Source: Brachyhypopomus gauderio
Lineage: Eukaryota; Chordata; Actinopteri; Gymnotiformes; Hypopomidae
Assembly (NCBI RefSeq): GCF_052324685.1
Contig: NC_135211.1
Location: 13,274,240-13,338,239, forward strand
Direction: 5' to 3'
Length of the DNA: 64,000 nucleotides
Each line of letters begins with the position of its first letter. The first letter of the stretch is position 1. The translations under genes and the position numbers were made by a program. The notes under the pieces are model-generated. The model saw nothing but the letters and a program-made list of their open reading frames with translations. It was not told the origin of the DNA and did no database searches. Shown here in pieces: positions 27,403 through 49,600 of the stretch.

Positions 27403-27409
27403 ATTTATA
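27403..27409 (-). promoter_or_regulatory. igf2: igf2 TATA box
   Basis: The minus strand reads TATAAAT, 159 bp upstream of the igf2 start codon. That would give a 5' UTR of roughly 130 bases if transcription starts about 30 bp downstream. It lies between the start codon and the Tc1-like element at 27,490. Confidence 0.65.
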
Positions 27410-27489
27410 CCAACACCCGCCCATCGCCCCGACTGCCCCTTGCGCATGTGTGAGCTGCAGTAGCTTCGAGACAGAGTGCATTAACGTTA

Positions 27490-28951
27490 CAGGTGCTGGT
27501 CAAAAAATTTCTCGTGAAAAAGTTCGTTTATTTAAGTAATTCCATTCAAAAAGTGAAACTTGTATATTATACTCATTCATTACACACAGCTTGAAATATT
27601 TCAATGCTTATTTTTTTTAATTGCATGATTATTACTAACAACTAATGAAGACCCCAAATTCAGTATCTCAGAAAATTTGAATTTTGTTTCAATACTGAAG
27701 ACACATCGTGGCACACACTAAACAGTTAAATAACTCAAAACACCTGCAAAGACCTTTAAATGGTCTCTTAGCCTAGTTCTGTAGGTTACACAATCATGGG
27801 GCAGACTGCTGACTTGACAGTTGTCCAAAAGACGACTATTGACACCTTGCACAAGCGGGGCAAGACACAAAAGGTCATTGCTAAAGAGGCTGGCTGTTCA
27901 CAGAGCTCTGTGTCCAAGCACATTAATAGAGAGGCGAAGGGAAGGAAAAGATATGGTAGAAAGAAGTGTACAAGCAATAGGGATAACTGCACCCTGGAGA
28001 GGACTGTGAAACAAAACCCATTCAAAAATGTGGGGGAGATTCACAAAGACTGGACTGCAGCTGAAGTCAGTGCTTCAAGATCCACCACGCACAGACGTAC
28101 GCAAGACACGCGTTTCAGCTCTCGCATTCCTTGTGTCTCTTGAACAAGACACGGCGTCAGAAGAGTCTCGCCCGGGCTAAAGACAAAAAGGACTGGACTG
28201 ATGCAGAGAAGTCCAAACTTATGAGAGGAAATGCATAGAATTCATGTTGATTGAGGTCCAGTGTAAAGTTTCCACAGTTCGTTTGGGGTGCCATGTCATC
28301 TGCTGGTGTTGTTTCACTGTGTTTTCTGAGGTCCAAGGTCAACTCAGCCATCTACCAGGAAATTTTAGATGCTGCTGACCAACTTTATGGAGATGCAGGT
28401 TTCATTTTCCAACATGACATGGCACCTGCACACAGTGCCAAAGCTACCAGTACCTGGTTTAAGGACCATGGTATCCCTGTTCTTAATTGGCCAGCAAACT
28501 CACCTGACCATAACCCCATAGAAAATGTATGGGGTACTGTAAAGAGAAAGATGCAATACACCAGAGCCAACAATGAAGAAGAGCTGAAGGCCACTATCGG
28601 AGCAACCTGGGCTCTCATAACACCTGAGCAGTGCCACAGACTGATGGACTCCATGCCACACCGCATTGCTGCAGTAATTCAGGCAAAAGGAGCCCCAGAG
28701 TGCTGTACATGCTCTTTTCATTTCCTAAAAATCCTTTTTTTGTACTGGCCTTAAGTAACATTCAAATGTTCTGAGATACTGAATATGGGGTTTTCATTAG
28801 TAGTCAGTTATATCCATCGAATTAAAATAAATAAACACTTGAAATATCAGTCAGTGTGTAATGAAGGGGTACACTATACAAGTTTCACCTTTTCAATGGA
28901 ATTTCTGAAATAAATCAAGTTTTTCATCATATTCTAATTTTATGACACCTG
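27490..28951 (+). mobile_element. Tc1/mariner-like DNA transposon, full length
   Basis: Both ends begin CAGGTG as inverted terminal repeats of about 120 bp: left 27,490 to about 27,612, right about 28,828 to 28,951 in inverted orientation. They share AGAAATTCCATT-like and GTGAAACTTGTATA words and are flanked by TA, the Tc1/mariner target duplication. The interior carries a broken transposase. The element sits upstream of the igf2 TATA box. Its TIRs have diverged visibly, so it is not a fresh insertion. Confidence 0.92.
27796..28754 (+). pseudogene. Tc1-like transposase, disrupted
   Basis: The N-terminal part (27,796-28,143) starts MGQTADLT and contains a helix-turn-helix DNA-binding segment (KRGKTQKVIAKEAGCSQSSV). 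The C-terminal part (28,251-28,754) lies in another frame and contains the DDE core: Asp in HDMAPAHS, then 34 residues later Glu in NPIENVW, the DD34E spacing of Tc1 transposases. A stop and a frameshift separate the halves, so no functional enzyme is expected. About 240 aa of transposase similarity remain. Confidence 0.92.
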
Positions 28952-30482
28952 TATACTAAAACAAACTTAGGTTTGCAAAGAATATTTACCTGAATAAACT
29001 TCAAACACCTTTTCTGATCACTGTATGCTTTCTTTCTGATTTTCAAAACCGTGATTAAAAGGACTGCATAAAATATGCAATAGCCTAATCCTGTCAGAAC
29101 AACGCTTTAGGAAAACAATTATTCAATTATTATTTTTATGAGACTTGGGCATTCTCATATGCATTGTTTACGAATAACAGCCTCCCACATTGATCTGAAT
29201 GGCAAACGTTTGACACCCCGAGGTGTTACGGTGCTACGATCTAAGTTTCTATCCTTTCTGATATACATGCTCAGTCAGACTTACCGTTTTGGCAACAAGA
29301 AAACTGTACATCAAATAACCAGGCGCATTGTTAATCAAATGTCTTCTGCTTTAAATACCTTTTGTCAAGAGGTCAACGAAAGGAATTTTAATTGAGGGGA
29401 GACTGCATTCTTGCTTCTCACCATAACAAAGGGGGTTGCAGTCGCATTCCAACGTATGCAAACACAAGACTGAAATTTCACTGTCACGCGAAACAAGCGC
29501 GTCTTTTTGGCTGTGCCAGCGCGCCTGTACCTGACATCAAACCCGTGGCTGGCATTCTGCACTTCTGTACGCCCCTCGTAGTCTGAATAAGGGAGATCTA
29601 TCTAAATTACTTCATTTCGTCATATTTACACAGGGTGCAGTTTATAGAGTGATGTAAAAATAATGAGATCTTTCTTTGTCTTGAAGGAAAATACATAATT
29701 AAATCTGTAATTAAATTAGCTTATGGTTTTATGTGTGCATTTTATGAGCAAAACAACATTTTATGTGCATTGTACAATGCACTACTGGATAGTAATAGCA
29801 AGCTGTTAAGCAAATAACTTTCTAACAGTTTATTCCAATAATTAAATTAATATGCACTACTGTAATTGCATGTAAAACAAGCACATTGTACGTTCAGAAG
29901 TAGGCTACTGGTGTTCCTGTAGTACTATTACATTTCACTGCTGATATAATTAGATGAGCAGGGAACATGTCGCAACATGCCTCGCACTGAGGAGATTCTC
30001 TTCTCTTGCGGCTAGGCCCAGATTATCTCAGTCCACTCCCCCGGTCAACACCCCAAAGACGGGAGCTGGAGTGCTTTAGCAATTCTCCTGGCGAAAGCGT
30101 TTACATATCAAGCAACTTTACACTGTCGTAGCCGAGCACCACGTGTTTCCTTTGTGTTTCCTTGGGTTCAACATCCATAATATGACACGTGCGCTCTGGC
30201 ACTCTCAAGTGGTGTAAAAATGATATAACAACTTGCACGAAAGTCATGTATGCGGTTTCTTGTAACCACTTTATAGCCTACCTGTAATGTCACCAAACCT
30301 ATAAAAATCACATCCTCTCTAAAACAATGATAAGATCTTACCTGTATGATTTAACATAATATCGAATATCAAAGCAATAGACCTACAATACCAATGTTTT
30401 TCTCGGGAAATGTAACATTTCTGCATAGCTAAAAAAAAGTTTTTTTTTTATTTTTTATGATACCATACCATATTATACCATA
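28952..30482. other. igf2 upstream DNA, no recognised gene
   Basis: AT-rich sequence beyond the Tc1-like element, upstream of igf2. No exon was recognised. Former igf2 upstream regulatory sequence may now lie here, displaced by the insertion. Confidence 0.45.
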
Positions 30483-30636
30483 CAGAGCCGGAGTGGCTAA
30501 TTGGGAGATTCGGGAGGATTCCCGATGGGCCGGCTCATGTCAATCTCTAGTTTGGGCCGATTGCGAGGGAAAATAATTTTGGGCCGGATTTGGGCATGAA
30601 ACTCCCGGACTGAAAAAGGGGCCCACTCCTGCCCTG
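30483..30636. mobile_element. hAT-type short nonautonomous element
   Basis: The 154-bp element starts CAGAGCCGGAGTGGC and ends GCCCACTCCTGCCCTG; the ends are imperfect inverted repeats (CAGRGCMGGAGTGG). It is flanked by ATACCATA (30,475-30,482) and CTACCATA (30,637-30,644), an 8-bp target duplication with one mismatch, typical of hAT elements. It has no coding capacity. Confidence 0.8.
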
Positions 30637-32835
30637 CTACCATATAACAGTTATACCATACAACAATCTAATCATGGACACAATACCCATGTCCACACTT
30701 ACCTGAAGTTTATTTCTTGAGTTACAGCATCGCTCCATTACAATTGGGATTGAGGCTTTGACATTCAAAAAGATAGCCATGTGCTAACAATGCATGCAAG
30801 TACAGTTTCCTTCCGGGTCTTGATCAGATAGATTCATAAATAGAAATCTTGGAAATGTGCAGACTGAAAGTTCATGAGCTAACATGCTTCACAAAAAAGA
30901 GAAGGTGCAAAGTGGAAATTCCTGGAAGCTGATCCTGGGTCTGTCTTTCTTCCAGAGGATGCGAGTTCTCAGAAGACGTAAGCAGAGCGCTGTCAGGGGG
31001 TGATCAGGGAAGTCTCCTCCTGCCTCTGTACTCCTGGGCCAGTCATTTGTTAAGTGTTTGTTTTTTAAGCAGCATATGGGCTGGTGGCCTCACAAGTAGT
31101 ACCACCTGACGAACACTAAAAACCGGATAGTGGCGATGCATGAGATACAAAAATCTGTATCATCTTCCGTGAATGAAAAGTCCTCATTATCACCACCATT
31201 CCTCTATGGTAGATATCTACTGGTACGGAGGAGCACAGAAGAAGCCACAGACATGGTAAGCACTGTAAATATCTAACTACAGTACTTCACTGTCAGTGCT
31301 CTCCAGAACATGGCTCTGAATCACTAACCCACCACCCACAACAAGGCTTAAAAAAGATTCAGAGTGAAGGCAACAGGCAATAATTTATTTATAGATTTCT
31401 ATTTTTAAGGTTGGGTGAATTGCGTAGTAAAATGTGCCATCATATTTTTTAGGCTGGATAGTATTTAATGGGTTTCCATGTCCGTGATCACGTGAATAAA
31501 CATTGTTTGGCCAAATCGGCAAAATTGCCTATTGTCTATCATGATGCGTATCAGCCAATGGAGGTGGACAATGACATCGTCTGTTGGCCCCGCCCTACAG
31601 AAGACAGCAAGCTTTTCCCTTTAACTCAATGGCAATTCTTTCTAATAAGCACATATTTTGATACAAAAAAAACTTTATAATTGAGTAGCAATAGCAATGA
31701 CCTGGTAACAGTTTGGTTGTGGGTGTTCAGCTGGTACAAGTTTGTCAGGTTCAGAAATGAGTGTTGCTGGGTTTGTTTGTATATATACACACACACAATA
31801 TTATAACTGCTTATAATATCATGTGTTTCAACACATCTCCCATATGTGATACATCTGTTCATCCCCAGCCAGGTTCTTGGAACAAATGGGCATCTGGTCC
31901 ATCAGGTAGACATGGAGTGCGTCATGGAGGGAAGGAAGGAGAGCTTCCAGATGGAAGTTCTGGCCTATAAAGAATATGTCAAACTCTTGGCCGGCCCTGC
32001 TATAGTCTGGAAGAACAGCCATAATGATTTCAGGGAAAGAGGGGAAAAAAAAGACTTTTTGATAAACTTGGTGACTTTCTCAAGACCACTTGTGTATTTT
32101 TCTGATGTCCCAAAGTCCCATTTGACTGCTCACTTTGTAAGGATGCTTTTGATGTCATGTTGACACAATGCGTTTGCTTTTTTTTTTTTTAGTAGAACTG
32201 ATCTAATTCTTTACAGGTTTACTCATATATAACCTGGTCAACTATCATTGATCCAAGAGTGAGAATTTGCAATGGTCACCCACTGTTTGTTTCTCTCCAT
32301 TTGTGCTGTCCACCAAATGGCTGTATTTTGAATTCTCCTCCCTTTGCCTTTTTGTTATTCATCCTGCCATTCCAACCACTCTGTTGTCATCACATGGTCC
32401 TTGTTTAAGGTCATTGTGTTGCCCATTTAAACTGTTTCTTCTCACACTGTTGTTGGTTCCACTGAGTTGTTGCCCTTGAACCTGCTGTGATTGTTTCTAA
32501 TATTGTTATCATCGTGAATGTTTGTTTGCCCTGTTGATCTCCATCGAGTGTGGGTTTGTTTTCCCTTGTTGTACGTTGTTTGTTGATAAAACCATGGCTT
32601 GCACCTGCATCCTGCCTCAAGTGTCTTGCTTGGCCCAGTATAAAAAGTCTCATTTTGAACAGTTATCCTTCCAAATTACTCCAGAGTTTTGCCAAATACT
32701 GTAGTGGGATTTAGGTTTGCTTTATCTTTCCTCACCAGATCCTAGCAGTCATTGCTCCATGATGCCTTTGTGGTTTGTCTAAGAGCAGCAAGGTTGGCAA
32801 TAGTTGAATGGCTTCCAAAAACAATATCGATAGTT
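30637..32835. other. Intergenic, no recognised gene
   Basis: No exon or transposon with clear ends was recognised between the hAT element and the next Tc1-like element. Confidence 0.45.
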
Positions 32836-33310
32836 AACACACAATCAGCCACGAAATATAAACTGGGGTGAAGCGAATAACATCTTGTTACGACGGCATC
32901 TCTCAAGGGGTGAGGGTGAAGGGAACAGTCAGTTCTTGAAGACGTGAAGATCCAAGTGAAATGGGATGAAATGTGACGGATATACAATTGGGTCAGAGCA
33001 TCTCCAATGTGGCACGTCTTGAGACGAGATCCAGTTTCGAAATGGTCCAAGGAAGTTCAGCCAGTGAACTGGCGACAGGGTCATGGGCACCCGAGGCTCA
33101 CTGGTGTGCACGACCCTACAGAAAAGCCACCACACCATAAACGTCTGAAAACGTTCATGCTGAAAGTAAACCTTGTACAAGACATAAAGAACCTGCTGCT
33201 AACACGCTGGTGCCAGATACTACAGGATATCTTCAGAGGTCGTGTGGAGTTCAGCGACGTGAACCTACCCATTAGGCAGGTGACTTTAATGTTATGGCTG
33301 ATTGGTGTAT
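32836..33310 (+). mobile_element. Internally deleted Tc1-like element
   Basis: The left end carries AACACACAATCAGCCACGAA and the right end CTTTAATGTTATGGCTGATT, inverted versions of the same terminal sequence that in fish families reads close to ACACCGATCAGCCATAAC. Just inside the left end is AGTCAGTTCTTGAAG. A helix-turn-helix-like block, GGTCATGGGCACCCGAGGCTC, follows at about 33,080. The right part matches the transposase C-terminal region, but most of the catalytic core is gone. It is a 475-bp nonautonomous relic. Confidence 0.78.
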
Positions 33311-34795
33311 TTCTTAAACTTTCGTCTTGGTCCCAGTGACCCCTGTAACCCAGGGACCAAATACAATGAACCTCAGCTGCAGAGTTGTGGCAGGAACAGT
33401 GGAATGGCTAGATTTGTTTTTTAGTCTTTAATCCTATTGTCCTACTGGACTTTTAAAATGCAAGTCTTCAAAACTTACACGAGTAATATATGAATACACC
33501 TTCATGAAAACTAGTCTTGCAAATGACTGAACAGACACTGTTACCTTCTAAATATTGCTGTATTTGGATATAACGTACATATATGGATGCACATTTCAAT
33601 TCTAGAAAAGCCATGAATATTTTATATCTTTGTTTTATGGACAGAAACAAACCTTTCAACTGACATTCATTATACATAGCCTGTTTAATAACAAGCACAA
33701 GAAGCACCCTTAAAAACAAACAAAACAAAATAAATTAACAGCCTGAATCATTTCCCAACTTAAAACCTCAAACCAAAACAAATAACACGAAATGGAATAA
33801 AAAGAAATGTACACCGATGTTTGCAGCCTTCACCGAACAGTAACATCCTACATCTGGGAGTAGGCAGGAACCCCTAAAAGCTAAATGCTTAATAATTCAG
33901 GCATGCAAGACATCCTTCTGTACTCTCTTTTAGGTTAAAGCTGAAAATGTAACGTGAAAAGAAAAAAATAATAAATCCATGAAAAGCCCTAGTCCACCGC
34001 GGGTGCTTGTGGGTGCTGGGAACTGGAATTACGGCTTCATCCTTCGAAGTGTTGTAACACTGTGCCCTGCAACACTGGCCCTCTGTAATAACTCTGGAAG
34101 CTACGCTGTGCACGTGCACCCACAGCGGGACCGGAGCGCAGCGGCCGAGACGGCGAAGCCCGTCTCGCCCGCAACCGCAAGGTCAGCGCACGGTAACACC
34201 TCGGGCAAGATTCACCACAATGACGTCATCACCCACACCGAGACTACGGAGCTCCGCGCGAGGTTGGCCAATGGAAATAAACTACTTCCTCGCCGACCTA
34301 CGGTCAGGAGGCTGTTTCACCTACTGTCAGCAGACTGTTCGTTCTTGTGGTTTTGAATGCGATCCTTTTTTTTTTTTTTTTTTTTTAAGTGCTTCGAGCA
34401 AGGTCACCACCTGTTAAATTACTGCTAAATGCAATTAATTAATGGGGTTAAATTAAACTGACTAGGGCTTAACCCTTACACCTCCCTCTATGTCCGTCAT
34501 TAAGGCACCAACGCAGGTAGTGCCACCAGTTTTAAACGCTACTGATGAGGAGGAGTCTGACTCTGAAGTGGGTCTCGGACAGAACTTGCTTACACACTTT
34601 TGTTTACATATGCGTGCATGCACAGAGAAACGCAGACACTCGCACAGACATTCTCTCGCAGACATCCTCTCGTTCATGCAGACAAATGTCAAGAACTTAA
34701 ATTCCTTCAACTCAGACCCATGTTTCCTATCTGAAGGTTGTTTAAATGATACAGAACAGAAGGTAATTAATAAGGCAAAAGAAAACGATGTAGTC
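33311..34795. other. cpt1a 3' flank and intergenic DNA
   Basis: This probably includes the cpt1a 3' UTR (minus strand, from 34,795 downwards). No clear polyadenylation signal was assigned. A poly-T run of about 18 lies at 34,368-34,386. Confidence 0.4.
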
Positions 34796-45645
<10,850 letters not shown>

Positions 45646-46594
45646 ATGATGCACAGAGGAGACCGTGGTTTTAATCTCAGCATCGTTGTTTTAATCGTTT
45701 GCTGTGTTTGCGGTGTGAATGGTAAGTCTTTCAATAGTTGTGTCTTGCTGTTTGTGGTATTTTTATGTTGGTCTAAATGTAGGCATGAAGTACTTAGGCG
45801 TCTGTAGTGGAATCAGTTATCTATAAAACTACCATGTAGTTTGATGTGGTTTAGTTAAATCCATTTAAATTCTGATTCTATTTGAAACAAAATGACAATG
45901 CAATTAACAAATGATTGGCGGGGGGGGGGGGGGGGGGTGCATCTAAGTGCTTTTTCTATGAGGACTGTAAACTTAACATATCTTGCTGGGTCTAATTCCC
46001 AGAATTGTCATTGGAGACCTAATGTAAACATATAAGTGTCATTAACAAACATTCCCAGGGCGATTTTATGTCATCTTTCTTTCTTTAAATTTTCACTTTG
46101 CTTTTTTTTTTTTTTTGCTGTGAAACCCACTGTTTCCTATCTTACATTTGACACCACCGTACTCTTTGAAATAACAATCTGTGCTCATTCTGACCAGACC
46201 ATCTACACACAGCAGCAGGTGCTGTCCTTCACATCTACATCTCCAGCGTCCCACAGTCATTCTTATCCAGAGCAACTTCCATATTAATCAATTTAACAGT
46301 ATGCGGGCTCCTTCTGCTCCATTACCTTCCCCTGTTCATTGTTTATGAATGATTACAGGACCTGTTTGGAACCCGGGGTGCATCGGTCCTCGCAGACGCC
46401 CCATTGCCCATGCTGTTCACAGCTCGGACCTCCTTTTGTACCGTCCTGCGTGCTTCTCCCATTGAGCCGTGCAAAAGCATTCCCCTCCTGTTCGCCTCTT
46501 TTTCTCTTGCCAAACTTAACATGCAGGACGTGTCAATCTGTTCCCAAAATGTTGCAAATGACCCCTCTGTTTGTGCTCCATGCTCTGACATTCT

Positions 46595-46625
<31 letters not shown>

Positions 46626-49600
46626 CTACCCACCCTTGTAGGAGACTATTGTGAGGTGAACCTTTGCCATAATGGAGGTACATGTGTGACCAATGTGGGA
46701 GAGGAACCTTTCCTTTGCATTTGTGCTGATGGGTTTGCAGGGGACACTTGCAACATCACGGAAAATGGTAACGGATATCTCACGATCATCGACTGCATAT
46801 GTTCAGACTAGACGTCAAACATTTCAAAATGGTTATCGGAGTCAAAGTAAAATTATTCTTGTGTCCATCAACGTGCCCTGCCAGGCCCGTGCAGCCGAAA
46901 CCCGTGTAAAAACAATGGAGAGTGTGAGCTGATCTTGAACATCAGACGAGGAGACGTTTTCAACACCTACGTCTGCAGATGCCAGCCTGGCTTTGCCGGC
47001 GAGCAATGCGAAATCAGTGAGTACAGCACCTTATTACGCCACTGGGAGAAGGCTTCATCTGGTGACCATAATGCTTACACAGAATGATGTATTCTTTCTA
47101 TTACTGGACGTATGTCACACAGATTCATAACATGTTTCCAAAAGCAAATGACCCTACTCCTGGCTTACATTATTGAAAGCTCAAAAAAATCTCTCATGCT
47201 GTCTTTTGTGTTAGAAATTCTGAAACCCTTAAATGGTGAGCACAAATAAAGTCAGAAGCAGTTGGGTTAGATAATAAAGTACAATGATTTATTTTAACAA
47301 AGCATGGATTAACCCCTGAGATCTCCGTTACAAACACACCAGGTGTCTGTAGCAGAGAGAGCTAATTCCCCATTCCGAACTCTCATCTTTTATACTTTTA
47401 ATCATCAATACACACGGTGTCCACAAGGTGAACACGAGGTGATCAACCAAATGTGATTGGACAATGCATGAAATAATTAACACTGATTTGACAGATGCAT
47501 ATGACGCATGCCCCATCCGCGCTCAGTATCCTCGTGATGGCATGACAGACTGAGTGTCGCCGTAGTCCCTTCCAAGTAGAGATTAGGCGTCTCCAACGAG
47601 GTCAGTTTAGGAACACCAGAGGAACATCAGATTAGGCCTCAGCCGAGGCCAGAGAACACACTCACACACATCTGAGGCCTACTGAAGTCACGAGAATGGC
47701 TTCAGTGCCATGATTAACACACTTATATGTAAAAAGATCTCTAACATCTATCTCTAATGTGTTTAATGTATACTAAGAAAGCCTGACATAAATGGAAATC
47801 ACCACATTTCCATCACACTTTGTATCCTTTATCAGTCAGCTGAGGAACTGATGGGCCAGTGTTGCTGAGGACTCGGGACAGGGTGGCAGGCAGGGGCGTG
47901 AACAAGCCATCCTGTAGCCATACTTTTGGAATACATTGTATTGTTGTGACACATTTTTCCCCCATGGCAGCCACAGCAGGAACATTTCTGCTACATGACT
48001 TTTCCTGTGGTCATGGAAACGGCCTTTGACTAATGACAAATTTTCTTCCTCTCTGACCGTCTGTAACTCGTACTCACGCAGACACGCCCAGCATTCAGAC
48101 CAGGCACTTATGGTTTAGGGAATACTATAGGGAATTTTAAATAGGCTTCGTCATTTGACTTTCGTGTTTAGGCTTGACACTGTTAATTATTATGTGTTTT
48201 TTGAATGTAAGACGGTGTCAGATATCCCATAGCTTGTGCTACAGAACGAGCTTAAACCTCAGAATGAAGTATTCTGGTCTTGTGTGTGTAATAAGGGTAA
48301 CAGTGTTTTTGGCATCATCTTCTGTGAAACTAAATGGAGTGTAGTGTCAAAAGGCCTTGCGCTTGTGAGCAGTAATACAAGCTTGTGACTTTTATTACTG
48401 CTCTTGTTCTTACAGGGTTTTTTTTTTCTTCCTGTGTATGTTATGTTGAATTTTCTGTAGAGGGTTGCAAACTCATGGCTTTTACAAAAGGTAATGGGAG
48501 AAGATGCAGGGTTACTAAAGTGAGAGATTGCTGTTTTCAGAAGGCAGATTTCTGAGTCGCACAATATCTGAATCCATTCTTCACTGCTCCCCGAGCCTTT
48601 GATTTTTATTAGTTACACTGTGGTGGAAAAATTCCTCGTATCAGGTATCTCCAGTAGATTCTCCTGAGTGTATCCTAATTTGTCTGCTGTAATCCCAGCT
48701 GTTGGCAGCGAGAGCGTGCCGGTCTCCACCAGGACCAGAGCCATCCAGGCCTGCACAGTGCAGTTAGTCAAGCTCTCATCAAACCCTGAGGGTTCTGAGA
48801 GTCTGGGCACTTCACCATAGAGAATGATCCAGAACAATATTTTCATCAGACTAGTAAGAAAATGCAGTGAGGTTCTGGAGAACTTTAAAATGTAAATATT
48901 CCAAAGCAATCCAAAGTTTGTTTTGATCTAGAATTGAGGCCACATGCAAAAAATAAATAAACAAAAACAGTGAAATACGCACTTCGTCATTTCACGAGGG
49001 CAGAAGTGTACACTGAGACAACAGGAAGACCCTTATAATGGAAAAACCCCTCAGATTACTTTGTTTTATAATGACTCTGTGTCACACAATAATGAATTAT
49101 GCTCTGCTGAGACTGAGTTGTTTTGAGTTTCCAGCAATCCTATTAGATGTTGAGAGAGCAGGAGCGTCTTAAGAACCACTGCTGCTGACGTAAACACTGC
49201 AGGCCACGTGGAGATTATGGGCTTTCTGCGTCCTGTTTGGGTGCCTGTGATAAACACAGGAGTAGGACACGTCTAGAGCATATGCAGAAGCAAATGTTTA
49301 TTTGTTTGTTTTCCAGGAACCTTTTTTGTGAAATATATTTTTAGAACATTAACATTTGTTCTGAATAATTGTGTGTTGGTGTATAATAAACTGTTAGTGT
49401 ATAAGAAAACAGTGACAAGAAAACTGCTCATATTCAGTGGCAGATCTAGGGGTCATCAAGGGGCCACAATATTCATAGAGGGGCCAAATATTTGTCCAAC
49501 ATCCTTGCACACCATCCATGGTTTTGGTAAAGTGTATACATTTCACCATTCACGTTTACATTTTTTGCCAATACTAAGTTGCCAATACTGCTGCCACTTT

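Noticed and set aside
46200-46290. Second copy of the dispersed CTTATCCAGAGCAACTT-type repeat
   Set aside because: Only a short core matches (TTATCCAGAGCAACTTCC). Too little to define a repeat.
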